Source: JAWWOL01 sp033851545
GTDB lineage: Bacteria; Actinomycetota; Actinomycetes; JAWWOL01
Direction of reading: 5' to 3'
Assembly (NCBI GenBank): GCA_033851545.1
Contig: JAWWOO010000066.1
Span: 13,131-77,130, forward strand
DNA: 64,000 nt
Shown here: in pieces, positions 52,613 through 61,171 of the stretch
How positions within the stretch are numbered: the stretch's first letter is position 1
Layout of the letters: each line of letters opens with the position of its first letter
Notes under the pieces: generated by a model
Database searches by the model: none
Told to the model about the DNA's origin: nothing
What the model saw: only the letters and a program-made list of their open reading frames with translations
Made by a program: the position numbers and the translations under genes

Positions 52613-52804
52613 TCAACGGACACGGCCTCTGACGCCGACGCTCGCCACCGCCAGACCGATGACAATGATGACCGGACCCGCGACGGTCCAGAATGTCGTC
52701 CCGCTCATCGCACCGCCCTTGATCACCCCCGCGCCTTGCAGCGTGAACAGCAGGCCCAACAAGGCGACGACCACGCCCGCGACGACAAACATCGGCTTCC
52801 TCAT
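52613..52804 (-). CDS. Small two-span membrane protein
   Basis: A 63-aa protein with two hydrophobic segments (VAGVVVALLGLLFTLQG and VAGPVIIVIGLAVAS) and basic ends. Similar small proteins are common in actinobacteria and have no known function. ATG 52804; it is followed after 17 nt by the molybdoenzyme gene in the same direction, so it may belong to that redox operon. Confidence 0.75.
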   Translation of the reverse strand: MRKPMFVVAGVVVALLGLLFTLQGAGVIKGGAMSGTTFWTVAGPVIIVIGLAVASVGVRGRVR

Positions 52805-53211
52805 ACGGCGTACTCCCTCGACAAGACGCGATCGGACCTGGTTTGTCGTGATGCACGTGGCGAGCTGTCTCTCAGCGACTGCGACAGCCCGGTCCTGCCA
52901 CCACCCTGAATACGAGCCGGACCGGAAATCGGTTCAGTCCCGGGCTACCGACCGGTCCTCTCCTCGTTGAGTGCGCTCTCGAGCACCGTCTTCGCGACAT
53001 CGTTCAGTCTGATGGTCATCGCGGCACGTTCCCCGCGGAGCAGCTCAGAGATCCCCCAGGCGTGGGATTCCTGACCGGCTTCCGAGCGGTGATCATCGTA
53101 GACATGGCAACACAGGATCGTGAGCCTGCTGCTCGCGAGCGCTTGTGTTCGACGTACGGCGAGAGCCGATGGCCGACCGCGGCCAGCACTTCTACGAAGG
53201 GGGCAACTAGC
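52805..53211. other. 407-bp intergenic region with a possible gene remnant
   Basis: No complete gene is supported. On the minus strand, about 53100 down to 52945 reads plausibly as protein (key pieces GQESHAWGISELLRGE and MTIRLNDVAKTVLESALNEE), but its only ATG (53019) gives just 24 residues. It may be a remnant. The rest should hold the divergent promoters for the FMN reductase and the small membrane protein genes. Confidence 0.4.
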
Positions 53212-53781
53212 GTGATCCAGATTGGAATCATCTTGGGCAGTACCCGTCCCAACCGGAACGGTGAGCAAGTGGCGAAATGGGTGTACGACATCGCCTCGCG
53301 CCGCGGAGATGCCGAGTTTGACCTCGTCGACCTGCGCGACTACCCGCTGCCCCACCTTGACGAGCCGCTGCCGCCCTCGCTCGGGCAGTACCAGCAGGCA
53401 CACACAAGGGCGTGGGCGGAAAGGATCGCTTCCTTCGACGGCTTCGTGATCGTGACGCCTGAGTACAACCACGGTACGTCCGGGGTATTGAAGAACGCCA
53501 TCGACTACGTCTACGCCGAGTGGAACAACAAGGCCGTCGGCTTCGTGTCCTACGGTGCCTCCGGCGGCGCGCGAGCCGCCGAGCAGCTTCGACTCGTGGC
53601 CGGCGAACTGCAGATGGCCGATGTCCGCCAGCAGGTTGAGCTCTCGCTGATCACCGAATTCGAGAACTACAGCGTCTTCAAGCCGGGTGACGACAAGGTC
53701 GCCGCGCTGGACCCTCTTCTTGACCAAGTCGTCGCATGGAGCACGGCCCTCGCGCCGCTACGCCAACCCGCCGGTTCTTAG
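53212..53781 (+). CDS. NADPH-dependent FMN reductase-like flavoprotein
   Basis: A 189-aa flavodoxin-fold reductase. FMN-binding GSTRPNRNGEQVAKW near the N-terminus and TPEYNHGTSGVLKNAIDY in the middle are the family hallmarks. It reduces FMN, quinones or azo/chromate compounds with NAD(P)H. The start is GTG 53212 behind AAGGGGG; the longer open frame lacks family sequence. It is convergent with the sigma factor gene (12 bp between stops). Confidence 0.88.
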   Translation: MIQIGIILGSTRPNRNGEQVAKWVYDIASRRGDAEFDLVDLRDYPLPHLDEPLPPSLGQYQQAHTRAWAERIASFDGFVIVTPEYNHGTSGVLKNAIDYVYAEWNNKAVGFVSYGASGGARAAEQLRLVAGELQMADVRQQVELSLITEFENYSVFKPGDDKVAALDPLLDQVVAWSTALAPLRQPAGS

Positions 53782-53793
53782 CTGTTGGTTTCC

Positions 53794-54318
53794 TCACGCG
53801 ACGTCTCCCACGGCGTCAATTGCCTGTCGTAGGGCGTGCAGCGCGTAGTGGGTGCGGGACTTGACGGTGCCCGCTGGCACGCCAAGGGTCTTGGCGGCCT
53901 CGGCCACCGATGCACCGCGGAAATAGCACTCGAACAGCACCTCCCGATGCTCGGTCGACAGCGTACGCAGCGCGCTCAGCACTAGCAGCCGGTTCACGGT
54001 TTGCTGCGCCGTGTCCTCCACCGACTGCTCGGGAACCTGGTCGGTTACCACCGCCGGTCGGCGACGGGCTGCACGCCATTCGTCGATGACGATGCGCTTG
54101 GCCACGGTGAACAACCACGCGCGCCCGGAGCCGCCGCCAAGGTCCAGCCCAGCTAGGTTGCGCCACGCGCGGAGCAGGGTCTCCTGCACAACGTCCTGCG
54201 CTTTGCTGCGGTCACCACCGGTCAGCTTGACAACGTAGGACCACAAGGCATGCGCGTGCTCGTCGTGCAGCGCTCGCAGCTGGTCGGAATCATGGGGGCA
54301 AACCAGGGCGCCGCTCAC
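53794..54318 (-). CDS. ECF-type RNA polymerase sigma factor
   Basis: A 174-aa sigma-70 family protein. Region 2 is visible as DEHAHALWSYVVKLTGGDRS followed by VVQETLLRAWR; region 4 as LSTEHREVLFECYFRG and VPAGTVKSRTHYALHALR. The size and the SigL/SigK-like sequence make it an extracytoplasmic-function sigma. GTG 54318 overlaps the stop of a small membrane protein gene (GTGA at 54315-54318). No zinc-finger anti-sigma gene follows, because the FMN reductase gene ends 12 bp away. Confidence 0.9.
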   Translation of the reverse strand: MSGALVCPHDSDQLRALHDEHAHALWSYVVKLTGGDRSKAQDVVQETLLRAWRNLAGLDLGGGSGRAWLFTVAKRIVIDEWRAARRRPAVVTDQVPEQSVEDTAQQTVNRLLVLSALRTLSTEHREVLFECYFRGASVAEAAKTLGVPAGTVKSRTHYALHALRQAIDAVGDVA

Positions 54319-54503
54319 GTCGCTCCATCCCGCATCGAATGCCACAGTGGGGCTGCGGCAGCGCCGAAGCCGACCGCCGCGCCTGCAGGGAGCCACTGTC
54401 TGCAGCCTGTCGCGGCCAGCGCGAGGACGGCGACCGCGGTCGACATCACCTCGAGGCGGCGGGCGCTGCGACGGATCGTGTCCAGCTTCCCGTACGTGAT
54501 CAT
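54315..54503 (-). CDS. Small membrane protein coupled to the sigma factor
   Basis: A 62-aa protein with two hydrophobic stretches (VMSTAVAVLALAATG and LPAGAAVGFGAAAAPLW). The start is ATG 54503 behind GGGGAG. Its stop overlaps the sigma factor start by 4 nt, which makes chance unlikely. It could tether or control the sigma factor in place of a standard anti-sigma; that is inference. No family recognised. Confidence 0.6.
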   Translation of the reverse strand: MITYGKLDTIRRSARRLEVMSTAVAVLALAATGCRQWLPAGAAVGFGAAAAPLWHSMRDGAT

Positions 54504-54706
54504 TGCGGGTCTCCCCTGTGACGTGGCCTTGTGTTCACTGTGGCGGCGCCGTGGCGGTCTGCACATCGCACGCTCGCTTGATTCCTTGTGCCTTGTCGCA
54601 GGCCGGGATGCGCCGGACGTGTGATGGTTAACCGGCGGCCCGGGGCGCCGTGGGGTGACTGCTGGCTCGGCTGCTCTTGACCGTCGCCCGGTGTGCGGCA
54701 ACTCTC

Positions 54707-57538
54707 ATGCTTGTGTCCAGACGCGGACAGCACGCGCACGCCGGCGGCGGCAGCCGCCGGATCCGCGGTCGTGACAGCGAGTTGTCGGTGCTGGCGGAGC
54801 GGATAGCGGGCGCGCGGGCGGGCAGCGGCGGGGTGGTGGTGGCGGAGGGCCCGCCGGGCATCGGCAAGAGCCGCCTGCTCGCTGAGGCGGTCACCCTCGC
54901 CGCGGCAGCTGGGTTGCGAGTGGCTCGCGGTGAAGCTGAGGAGGCCGATCAGGTCGCTCCGTTGTGGTCCCTGCTGGGGGCGCTGCATTTCGGGCCCGTG
55001 CCGCTGCTGAGCGCGGAGCGGCTGCTGGCGTTGGATCCCCGGCCGGATCAGCGGTACTGGTTGTTGCAGGAGCTGGAGGCGTTGCTGGAGGAGGTGGCGC
55101 TGCGGGAGCCCCTGCTGTTGGTGATCGACGACCTGCAGTGGGCCGATGGGGCGACGTTGCTGGGGCTGCGGACGCTGGTGCCGCAGTTGGCACCGCTGCC
55201 GATCCTGTGGGTGCTCGGGGTCCGGCCGGCGGCGAGCGGCGCCGATCTGCGCAGCACCCTGACCCGGCTGTTCGACGCCGGGGCCGTGCGGCTGCCGCTC
55301 GGCCCGTTGCCCGCGAAGGCCGTCGCCCAGGTGACCGCCGACCGGCTGGAAGCGGAGGCGGATCCCCGCTTGTTGCGGCTGGCCCAGCACAGCGGCGGGA
55401 ACCCGTTCCTGCTGGTGGAGTTGCTGCACGGGCTGCGGGATGAGGGGCTGGTCCGGGTCGAGCACGGCCGCGCCGAGCTGCTCGATGAATCACTGCCGGC
55501 CCGGGTTCGGGAGGGCATGCGGGACCGGCTCGAGGGGGTCTCCACCGAGGCCCGCGAGGCGGTGCAGGTGGCCGCAGTGCTCGGGCGCCGCTTCTCCGTC
55601 GCCAGGCTCGCGCTAGTGGGGGGCAGCTCGCCGCCGGCTTTGCTCGGGCCGGTCGCGGAGCTGATGGGCGCCGACCTGGTGGCCGAGGTGGACGGCAGGT
55701 TGGAGTTCCGGCACGACTTGATCCGGGACGCGGTGCTGGCGACCATCCCGGCGTCGATGCGCGTGGCGCTGCAGCGGCACGCCGCAGCGGTGTTGCTCAG
55801 CGCTGGAGCGGGCGCTGCGGAGGTGGCGCCCCTGCTGCTGGCCAGCGCTGGTCCCGGCGACGCGGCAGCTGTGACCGCGTTGCGAGCCGCTGCGGCGGAG
55901 CTGGCTGGGTCCCAACCAGCGGCGGCCGCGGACATCTCCGCTCGCGCCTTGGAGCTGGCGCCGGTGGAGGACCCGCACCGCGGCGCGCTGGTCGCGGAGA
56001 CGGTGCTGCGACTGCACGCCGCCGGTCGGCCTGGCGAGGCCGCGGCCTTGGCCGCGCGGGAGTTCCAGCGGACCTTGCCGCCGGAGCAGGAAGCGGAGGT
56101 CCGGCTGAACCTGTCCGCGATGTTCTCCCGCTCGCCCGGCGAGCGCACCGAGGACAACCGGCGGGCGCTCGCGCTCGACGGCGTGCCGGCCGGTCTGCGC
56201 GCCCAGCACCTGGCCCGGCTGACGCACAACCTGGCGACCAGTGGCTACTACCGGGAGGCCAGGCGGGCGGCCGGTCTCGCCGAAGACGCCATCCGTACCT
56301 CCGGCGAACGCAGCGCGGACGCGGCGCTGCGCACGGGGATCGCGGTGCTCGAGTACGCCGAGGAGCGGTACGAGCGCATGATCGAGATCATCGACGCCGC
56401 CCCTCGGGGGGAACCCCGCGGGGCGGAGGATCCCGGCTCGGACGTCGCCGCGGCATGGCGCTGCGAGGCCCAGGCGATCTTGGACGGCCTCGATGGGGCG
56501 CTGTCCGAGTCGAACCTGCGGCTGGCCGCCGCCGAGCGGGAGGGACGGGCCTGGGCCGTGCACATCTGGCTCACCTGGCGCGGTCGCCTGCTGTTCCAGG
56601 CAGGCCGCCTCGACGAGGGCCGGGCGAATGTGGAGGCCGCGCTGGCGATGGCCGACATCGGCGGCGCCACCGTGGCCAACGCTGCGGGCCTGCTGACGCT
56701 CGGCCGGATCGGCCTGCACACCGGTGACGACGGCCTGGTGGCGACGGCACATCAGCTTGGGGCCGAACGGCTCGACCAGCGGCTTCCCAGCATGTGCCAG
56801 TCCCTCACCTGGCTGCGGGCCTTGGAGGCGGCCGCCCACGGCGACCCGGCGCGGGCGCTGGCCTACGTCAGCATCGGCGACGACGACGAGCCGGGCAACG
56901 GCCTGCCCGGCTTGCCGCGCGACATCACCGACGACACCCAGCTGGTGCGGATCGCGCTCGCCGCCGGGGACCGTGCACGTGCGCTGGACACCGTGCAGCG
57001 GGCCGAGCGGCGCGCTGGCGACCACCCCGCCATCGCGACCATGACCGGCGTCGCAGCCCACGCTCGGGGGCTGCTCGACGGCGACCCCGACGCGCTGGCA
57101 GCCGCGGTCGAACGCCACCGCTCCGGCGTGCGCCCGCTCGCGCTGGCCTCCGCGCTGGAGGACGCCGGCTCGCACGCCGCGACCTGCGGTCACCGCAGCA
57201 CCGCCGTACAACGGTTGGGCGAAGCCTTGGAGACGTACGTGCGCCTTGGCGCGACCTGGGACGCTGCCCGGACCCGGGGAAAACTGCGCGACCTCGGTGT
57301 TCGCCGCCGCATCGGCCCGCAACGGCGCAGACCCGGTTGGAGCGGGCTGACCGAATCCGAGCTTCGGGTAGCCCGGCTTGCCGCCCGCGGCCTGACCAAC
57401 CGCCAGATCGGCGAGCGGCTGTTCATCTCCCCGCACACCGTCTCCTCCCACCTGCGCCACACCTTCACCAAGCTCGAGATCTCCTCCCGCGTCGAGCTCG
57501 CCAGAATGGCCACCCAGCACGAACCAGCCCGCGCATAG
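54707..57538 (+). CDS. Large ATP-binding LuxR-family regulator (LAL type)
   Basis: A 943-aa regulator built like the one at 6914-9691. Walker A is EGPPGIGKSR near residue 48 and the Walker B-like segment is VIDDLQWADG. A long TPR-like middle follows, and the C-terminal LuxR HTH is LTESELRVARLAARGLTNRQ with ISPHTVSSHLRHTFTKLEIS. ATG 54707 is used; a TTG at 54677 is also in frame. Its target is not evident. It faces away from the sigma factor operon. Confidence 0.87.
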   Translation: MLVSRRGQHAHAGGGSRRIRGRDSELSVLAERIAGARAGSGGVVVAEGPPGIGKSRLLAEAVTLAAAAGLRVARGEAEEADQVAPLWSLLGALHFGPVPLLSAERLLALDPRPDQRYWLLQELEALLEEVALREPLLLVIDDLQWADGATLLGLRTLVPQLAPLPILWVLGVRPAASGADLRSTLTRLFDAGAVRLPLGPLPAKAVAQVTADRLEAEADPRLLRLAQHSGGNPFLLVELLHGLRDEGLVRVEHGRAELLDESLPARVREGMRDRLEGVSTEAREAVQVAAVLGRRFSVARLALVGGSSPPALLGPVAELMGADLVAEVDGRLEFRHDLIRDAVLATIPASMRVALQRHAAAVLLSAGAGAAEVAPLLLASAGPGDAAAVTALRAAAAELAGSQPAAAADISARALELAPVEDPHRGALVAETVLRLHAAGRPGEAAALAAREFQRTLPPEQEAEVRLNLSAMFSRSPGERTEDNRRALALDGVPAGLRAQHLARLTHNLATSGYYREARRAAGLAEDAIRTSGERSADAALRTGIAVLEYAEERYERMIEIIDAAPRGEPRGAEDPGSDVAAAWRCEAQAILDGLDGALSESNLRLAAAEREGRAWAVHIWLTWRGRLLFQAGRLDEGRANVEAALAMADIGGATVANAAGLLTLGRIGLHTGDDGLVATAHQLGAERLDQRLPSMCQSLTWLRALEAAAHGDPARALAYVSIGDDDEPGNGLPGLPRDITDDTQLVRIALAAGDRARALDTVQRAERRAGDHPAIATMTGVAAHARGLLDGDPDALAAAVERHRSGVRPLALASALEDAGSHAATCGHRSTAVQRLGEALETYVRLGATWDAARTRGKLRDLGVRRRIGPQRRRPGWSGLTESELRVARLAARGLTNRQIGERLFISPHTVSSHLRHTFTKLEISSRVELARMATQHEPARA

Positions 57539-57724
57539 CGGGACAGCCCGAGAGGCCCGGGGTGAAGAGCGGAGGGGCGCGCCGCTCAAGAGCGCTCTCA
57601 CCGGCTGGCGGGCCGGGAGTTGATAGGCCGAACGGGTGACTTGTCCACAGGTTGCAAGATGAGGCTTGAGTAAGGAAGCCCGGTCGGGTTAGCCTGCCGC
57701 AATCGTCGCGTGGGCGATTCGGGG

Positions 57725-58123
57725 ATGGAAACGGGCCGCGGCCCGGCGGGGGCATTCGTGAACGCCAGCACGGTGGTCGAGGACGAGGTGCGCGAGCTCG
57801 TCCGTCGACGAGGGATCGACCCGACGAACGAGCCGTTGGCCGTGCGCCGGTTGATCGACGAGGTGATCGCGGAGTACGAGGAGCGCAGTCTCGACGGAGC
57901 GCTTCCGCCGCTCGATGACCGGGCGCACGTGGCTCGTGGGGTCTATGACTCCGTGGCCGGCTTCGGGCCGCTGCAGCGATTGCTCGAGGACCCGACGATC
58001 GAGGAGATCTGGATCAACGGGCCCGGCCGGGTGTTCATCGCGCGGCGGGGCCGCAGTGAGCTGAGCGGGCGCCCTGCCGCGACCGCCCCGCGACCGTGCT
58101 GCACTGACTTCACGGCGGGCTGA
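57725..58123 (+). pseudogene. Truncated CpaF/TadA-type secretion ATPase
   Basis: The 132-residue product carries only the N-terminal domain of a CpaF-family (TadA) pilus-assembly ATPase: a helical lead, then ARGVYDSVAGFGPLQRLLED and PTIEEIWINGPGRVFIARRG, both highly characteristic. The family needs another ~250 residues with Walker A and B; after about 58060 the sequence loses similarity and stops. No tad or flp genes are nearby. It is a remnant of a Flp-type pilus locus. Confidence 0.75.
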
Positions 58124-58253
58124 CTCGACTCGTGCGTTGGCCTGCGATTGACTCCAATCCTGGCGCGGTCGCGCGGGCGCGTCGCCTTGATTAGCTTCTG
58201 AGCGGAAGTCACAGTGAGCCGATCCTCCGATCTTCCCACCCATCGGGGTCGCC

Positions 58254-59273
58254 ATGCGGCTAGATGACAGCTTCCGCTCGCTGCGAAGCGTGGTGATGGC
58301 GCCGCCCACGGCGCCGCCGGAGGGGCAGCCACCGATGTCGGACGTCGACGAGCTCGCGCTCCGCACCTACCGCTACGTCCGGGTGCTGATCGTCGTACTG
58401 ACTGTCGGCCTCCTCGCGGCGGTCTTAGTGGAACGGGCGACTGCCGACTGCCTGCTGGGCTCGGTCAGCGCGTACTACTACACGCCGGCGAGGGGCCTGT
58501 TCACTGGCGGACTGATTGGCATCGGAGTGTGCCTAATCGCGATCCGCGGCGAAAACGACCTGCAGGACGGCCTGTTGAACGTCGCCGGGCTGTTCGGACC
58601 GATGGTCGCGCTGGTCCCGATGCACCTCCACGTGGGCACGGCCGATCACCCCAGCCGTGAAGCGTTGTGCATCATCAACGCGCACCGGGTTACCGACCTG
58701 CGGCCGGGCGACATCAGGGAGGCCGTGTTCGGCCTTGTCACCGCGGGGCGGATGGACTCGATCCGTAACAACACCTGGGCGCTTCTCATCATGATCGGCC
58801 TCGGCCTGCTGCTGCTCGGCTGGCTGATCTGGTGGGGTCGTCGGCACCCGCGCGCCGGCGCTCCCCAGCCGAAGTGGTGGCCGTGGGCGGTGTCGGTGCT
58901 CGTCCCCGCCGGGGTGTGGGCCTTGTACCGGTTCGCACACGGCTTCTACATCGAGAAGGTCCACTTCACGACGGCCATCCTGATGTTCGCCGCTGTCAGC
59001 GTGTTCGCCGTGGTCGACGGCATCCGGACCATGAGGCTGCAGGGCGCGGTGAAGCGCGGTATCGCGTACGTCGTGCTCGGCGTCATTCTTCTCGGCGGGT
59101 GCGGCGCAATCATGCTGATCGGCAACTTCGCAGGCTGGGACTACACGACCTTCACCGCTGAGGTGTGGGGCATCGGTGTCTTCCTGGTGTTCTGGGTCGT
59201 GCAGACGATCGACCTGTGGAACCACACCTCACGTCGTACAGCGATCCTGAGCGCCGCTCCGGGAATAACCTGA
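58254..59273 (+). CDS. Polytopic membrane protein of unknown function
   Basis: A 339-aa protein with about seven membrane segments. A recognisable opening is SAYYYTPARGLFTGGLIGIG, then NVAGLFGPMVALVP; these occur in a widespread actinobacterial family without known activity. A hydrophilic loop of ~50 residues separates spans 3 and 4. The start is ATG 58254; ATG 58335 would drop the first 27 residues. Its last 45 bases overlap the end of a minus-strand hypothetical gene. Confidence 0.75.
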   Translation: MRLDDSFRSLRSVVMAPPTAPPEGQPPMSDVDELALRTYRYVRVLIVVLTVGLLAAVLVERATADCLLGSVSAYYYTPARGLFTGGLIGIGVCLIAIRGENDLQDGLLNVAGLFGPMVALVPMHLHVGTADHPSREALCIINAHRVTDLRPGDIREAVFGLVTAGRMDSIRNNTWALLIMIGLGLLLLGWLIWWGRRHPRAGAPQPKWWPWAVSVLVPAGVWALYRFAHGFYIEKVHFTTAILMFAAVSVFAVVDGIRTMRLQGAVKRGIAYVVLGVILLGGCGAIMLIGNFAGWDYTTFTAEVWGIGVFLVFWVVQTIDLWNHTSRRTAILSAAPGIT

Positions 59274-60149
59274 AAGCAGCGCGCCCCAGCCTCCCTCGAC
59301 GCGGAGAGGTACATGCTGCTGCCATGCGGTCGTCGGGTGCCTTGCCGAGTGGTGCCAGCTCCGCCGGACTTCTTCGATCGCCAGATCGTCGGATCCGCCG
59401 TCACGTCTGGCTTCAAGTGCGGCAAGACGGGCGGCCTGCGTGCGGCCGAGATGGAAGCAACTGTCTACTACCTCTGTCCAACTGATCGATCCTGGGGCAC
59501 GCACGTAGTCACTGCGTAGGACGGGCTTGCTCGCTTCGCCCTCAGCCCAAGTACGCCCCAGAACCACGACGAGCCCATCGGGTGCAACAACAGCCTGTTC
59601 CCCAGGCGACTGCGACGAAAGGCGCCAGCCCTGACCCACGGAGGCTGGTTCGTCGCGCCTGCCTATGGCAGGCCGTACTGCCGCGAAGGCATGCAGACCC
59701 GTCGACTCTGTGAGCTCTGCGGCCCTGACCCCATGCATTGCGAACTGAGCACGAACTCGATCCAGGGCGGTCGCGGTTTCCTCAAAAGCCGTCTCTGTCA
59801 TGCCGGTGGAGATATCAAGATCCATGAAGTCGACGAGCCGTACCGGTCGGTCGTTCACAACATCGGACGGGCCGTCTGTTAGCTCTAGCACCGCCGCTAC
59901 GAGCAACCGGCGCAAGAGCAGCGCGACCGGATCGATTCTCGTCCGTCCGGGAGGTCGCAGCGGCCAGGTTGCGATGTCAGCCAGCCCTGCGGGCGCTCTT
60001 CTGGAATGAGGAAGTCCGACCTCGATCAGCACATGAAGGATGGGATCCACCGAGGTGCTGACGAGTGCCTGTATGTGTGGTGGTGACCAACCATTGCGAC
60101 GCGGGGCATCCGCCTGCCAGGCACCCTCCTGGCGGGTTGCCGAGGTCAC
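59229..60149 (-). CDS. Hypothetical protein, possibly the 3' part of a broken gene
   Basis: A 306-aa open frame with protein-like composition, for example QALVSTSVDPILHVLIEVG and TGMTETAFEETATALDRVRA. I do not recognise the family. GTG 60149 is the only start in frame, but the coherent reading continues upstream to about 60222, through WIIEAKGGARV, before a stop. That stretch has the E-x-K look of a PD-(D/E)XK nuclease motif (speculative). The upstream frames at 60146-60749 look like the missing 5' part, so this may be a frameshifted gene. Confidence 0.45.
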   Translation of the reverse strand: MTSATRQEGAWQADAPRRNGWSPPHIQALVSTSVDPILHVLIEVGLPHSRRAPAGLADIATWPLRPPGRTRIDPVALLLRRLLVAAVLELTDGPSDVVNDRPVRLVDFMDLDISTGMTETAFEETATALDRVRAQFAMHGVRAAELTESTGLHAFAAVRPAIGRRDEPASVGQGWRLSSQSPGEQAVVAPDGLVVVLGRTWAEGEASKPVLRSDYVRAPGSISWTEVVDSCFHLGRTQAARLAALEARRDGGSDDLAIEEVRRSWHHSARHPTTAWQQHVPLRVEGGWGALLSGYSRSGAQDRCTT

Positions 60150-60749
60150 GCGGGCGCCACCCTTGGCCTCGATGATCCATTGCTTCGGTGCGGCCCACTC
60201 GTGCTCGCCATTAGAGATTCGGGCTCGCTACGGCGGCTACGTCTAGGGTCATGGACGGGCAAGGAAGAGACGTGGCGTGTGCTGTTCAGGCCCCGCATCT
60301 GAACGGTGGCGCAATCGGCCAGCGCCATACCCGCTCGGTAACCGAATGCGCCACGTTCGGTGGGGTCAGCAGCGCCGGCGAGCCAGTTGCTGATCGCGGC
60401 GTGCTGCTGCCCCGCCGGGGTTCGTTTCAGTGTGAGTCCCGATCTCAACGTCTCCATACGGACGCGAAGTTCGGAGAGAGCGCTTTTCGGGGTGGCTTAC
60501 CAGAAGACCAAGAACCGGGGTCGGCCGACGGCCCATGCTGGACAGCAAGATCTGGCGCATCGTCGTTGGTACATGCGGCGTTCCGCCACGAACGACAAGT
60601 CGGCGATCCGGCCATCTCGTGATCGCTATCGGTTGTTGGCCCAAGGTCACGAACACCGGGACAGCCACGTCGTCGGGTGATGTCACAGCCGTCAGAAGAT
60701 CACGAACCTCGCGACCATACACCAACTCGTGGCCCGCGCGGGGCGCCAA
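60146..60749 (-). pseudogene. Probable 5' part of the broken hypothetical gene
   Basis: Two overlapping minus-strand frames look coding in turn: 60749 to about 60480 (DLLTAVTSPDDVAVPVFVTL, then MRQILLSSMGRRPTPVLGLL) and about 60490 to 60250 (ALSELRVRMETLRSGLTLKR, then AAISNWLAGAADPTERG). The first shares its frame with the 59229-60149 gene, the second does not. Two shifts in opposite directions would join them into one protein of about 500 residues. The region follows the XRE gene by 32 nt. Family unknown. Confidence 0.4.
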
Positions 60750-60781
60750 GAGCGCCGCGGAGAATCGCGCAGTTGTGCCAG

Positions 60782-61144
60782 CTATCCGGACTTGGCAGGG
60801 CGTCGGGCTGGCCGCTTCGTCGCACTAGTTTGGCGAGCGCCCGACGAGGTCAGCGGAATCTTCCTGCGACCCTTGACAACGGTCAGTTCGAGCCTGCCGC
60901 CGAGGGCGCTTACATACTGCTCCGGGACGTCGATGGTGACATTGCGGGACCGCTCGATAGCCGCGATACGTGGCTGGCTGAGGCCCATCTTCCGCGCTAG
61001 CTCGCGCTGAGAAAGGCCCGCCTGCTCACGAAGGGCGGTCAATCCTGCGGCGAGGCGAAGCTCCTCCTCGATCTCGGAGACACGACCGGCAGCACCAGGG
61101 ACGGCGAGAACCCCGTGGACAGCGAGCGAGCGAACACGGTTCAA
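60782..61144 (-). CDS. XRE-family HTH protein (antitoxin-like)
   Basis: A 120-aa protein. The helix-turn-helix occupies the middle (ALREQAGLSQRELARKMGLS, then QPRIAAIERS), followed by the YVSALGGRLELTVV segment that is very typical of HigA/XRE-type antitoxins, and a basic tail. The start is set to TTG 61144: no ATG or GTG exists in frame near the domain, and this gives the usual length. It is divergent from the gene at 61172, 27 bp away. No toxin gene lies upstream, so it is an orphan or a regulator of the downstream broken gene. Confidence 0.65.
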   Translation of the reverse strand: MNRVRSLAVHGVLAVPGAAGRVSEIEEELRLAAGLTALREQAGLSQRELARKMGLSQPRIAAIERSRNVTIDVPEQYVSALGGRLELTVVKGRRKIPLTSSGARQTSATKRPARRPAKSG

Positions 61145-61171
61145 GGCGATCGGTACGGGATACCCGGGCGC

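Noticed and set aside
52945..53019. A 24-codon minus-strand frame starting MTIRLNDVAKTV.
   Set aside because: Too short to support as a gene; possibly the end of a remnant. Kept only as a note in the intergenic entry.
55613..57601. A 662-codon minus-strand frame opposite the second large LuxR regulator.
   Set aside because: Antisense shadow with a repetitive Gly/Arg/Val composition and no motif.
57539..57724. Stretch after the large LuxR gene checked for a terminator (GAGCGG and CCGCTC near 57567-57588).
   Set aside because: The stem is short and interrupted and no T-run follows; too weak to call.
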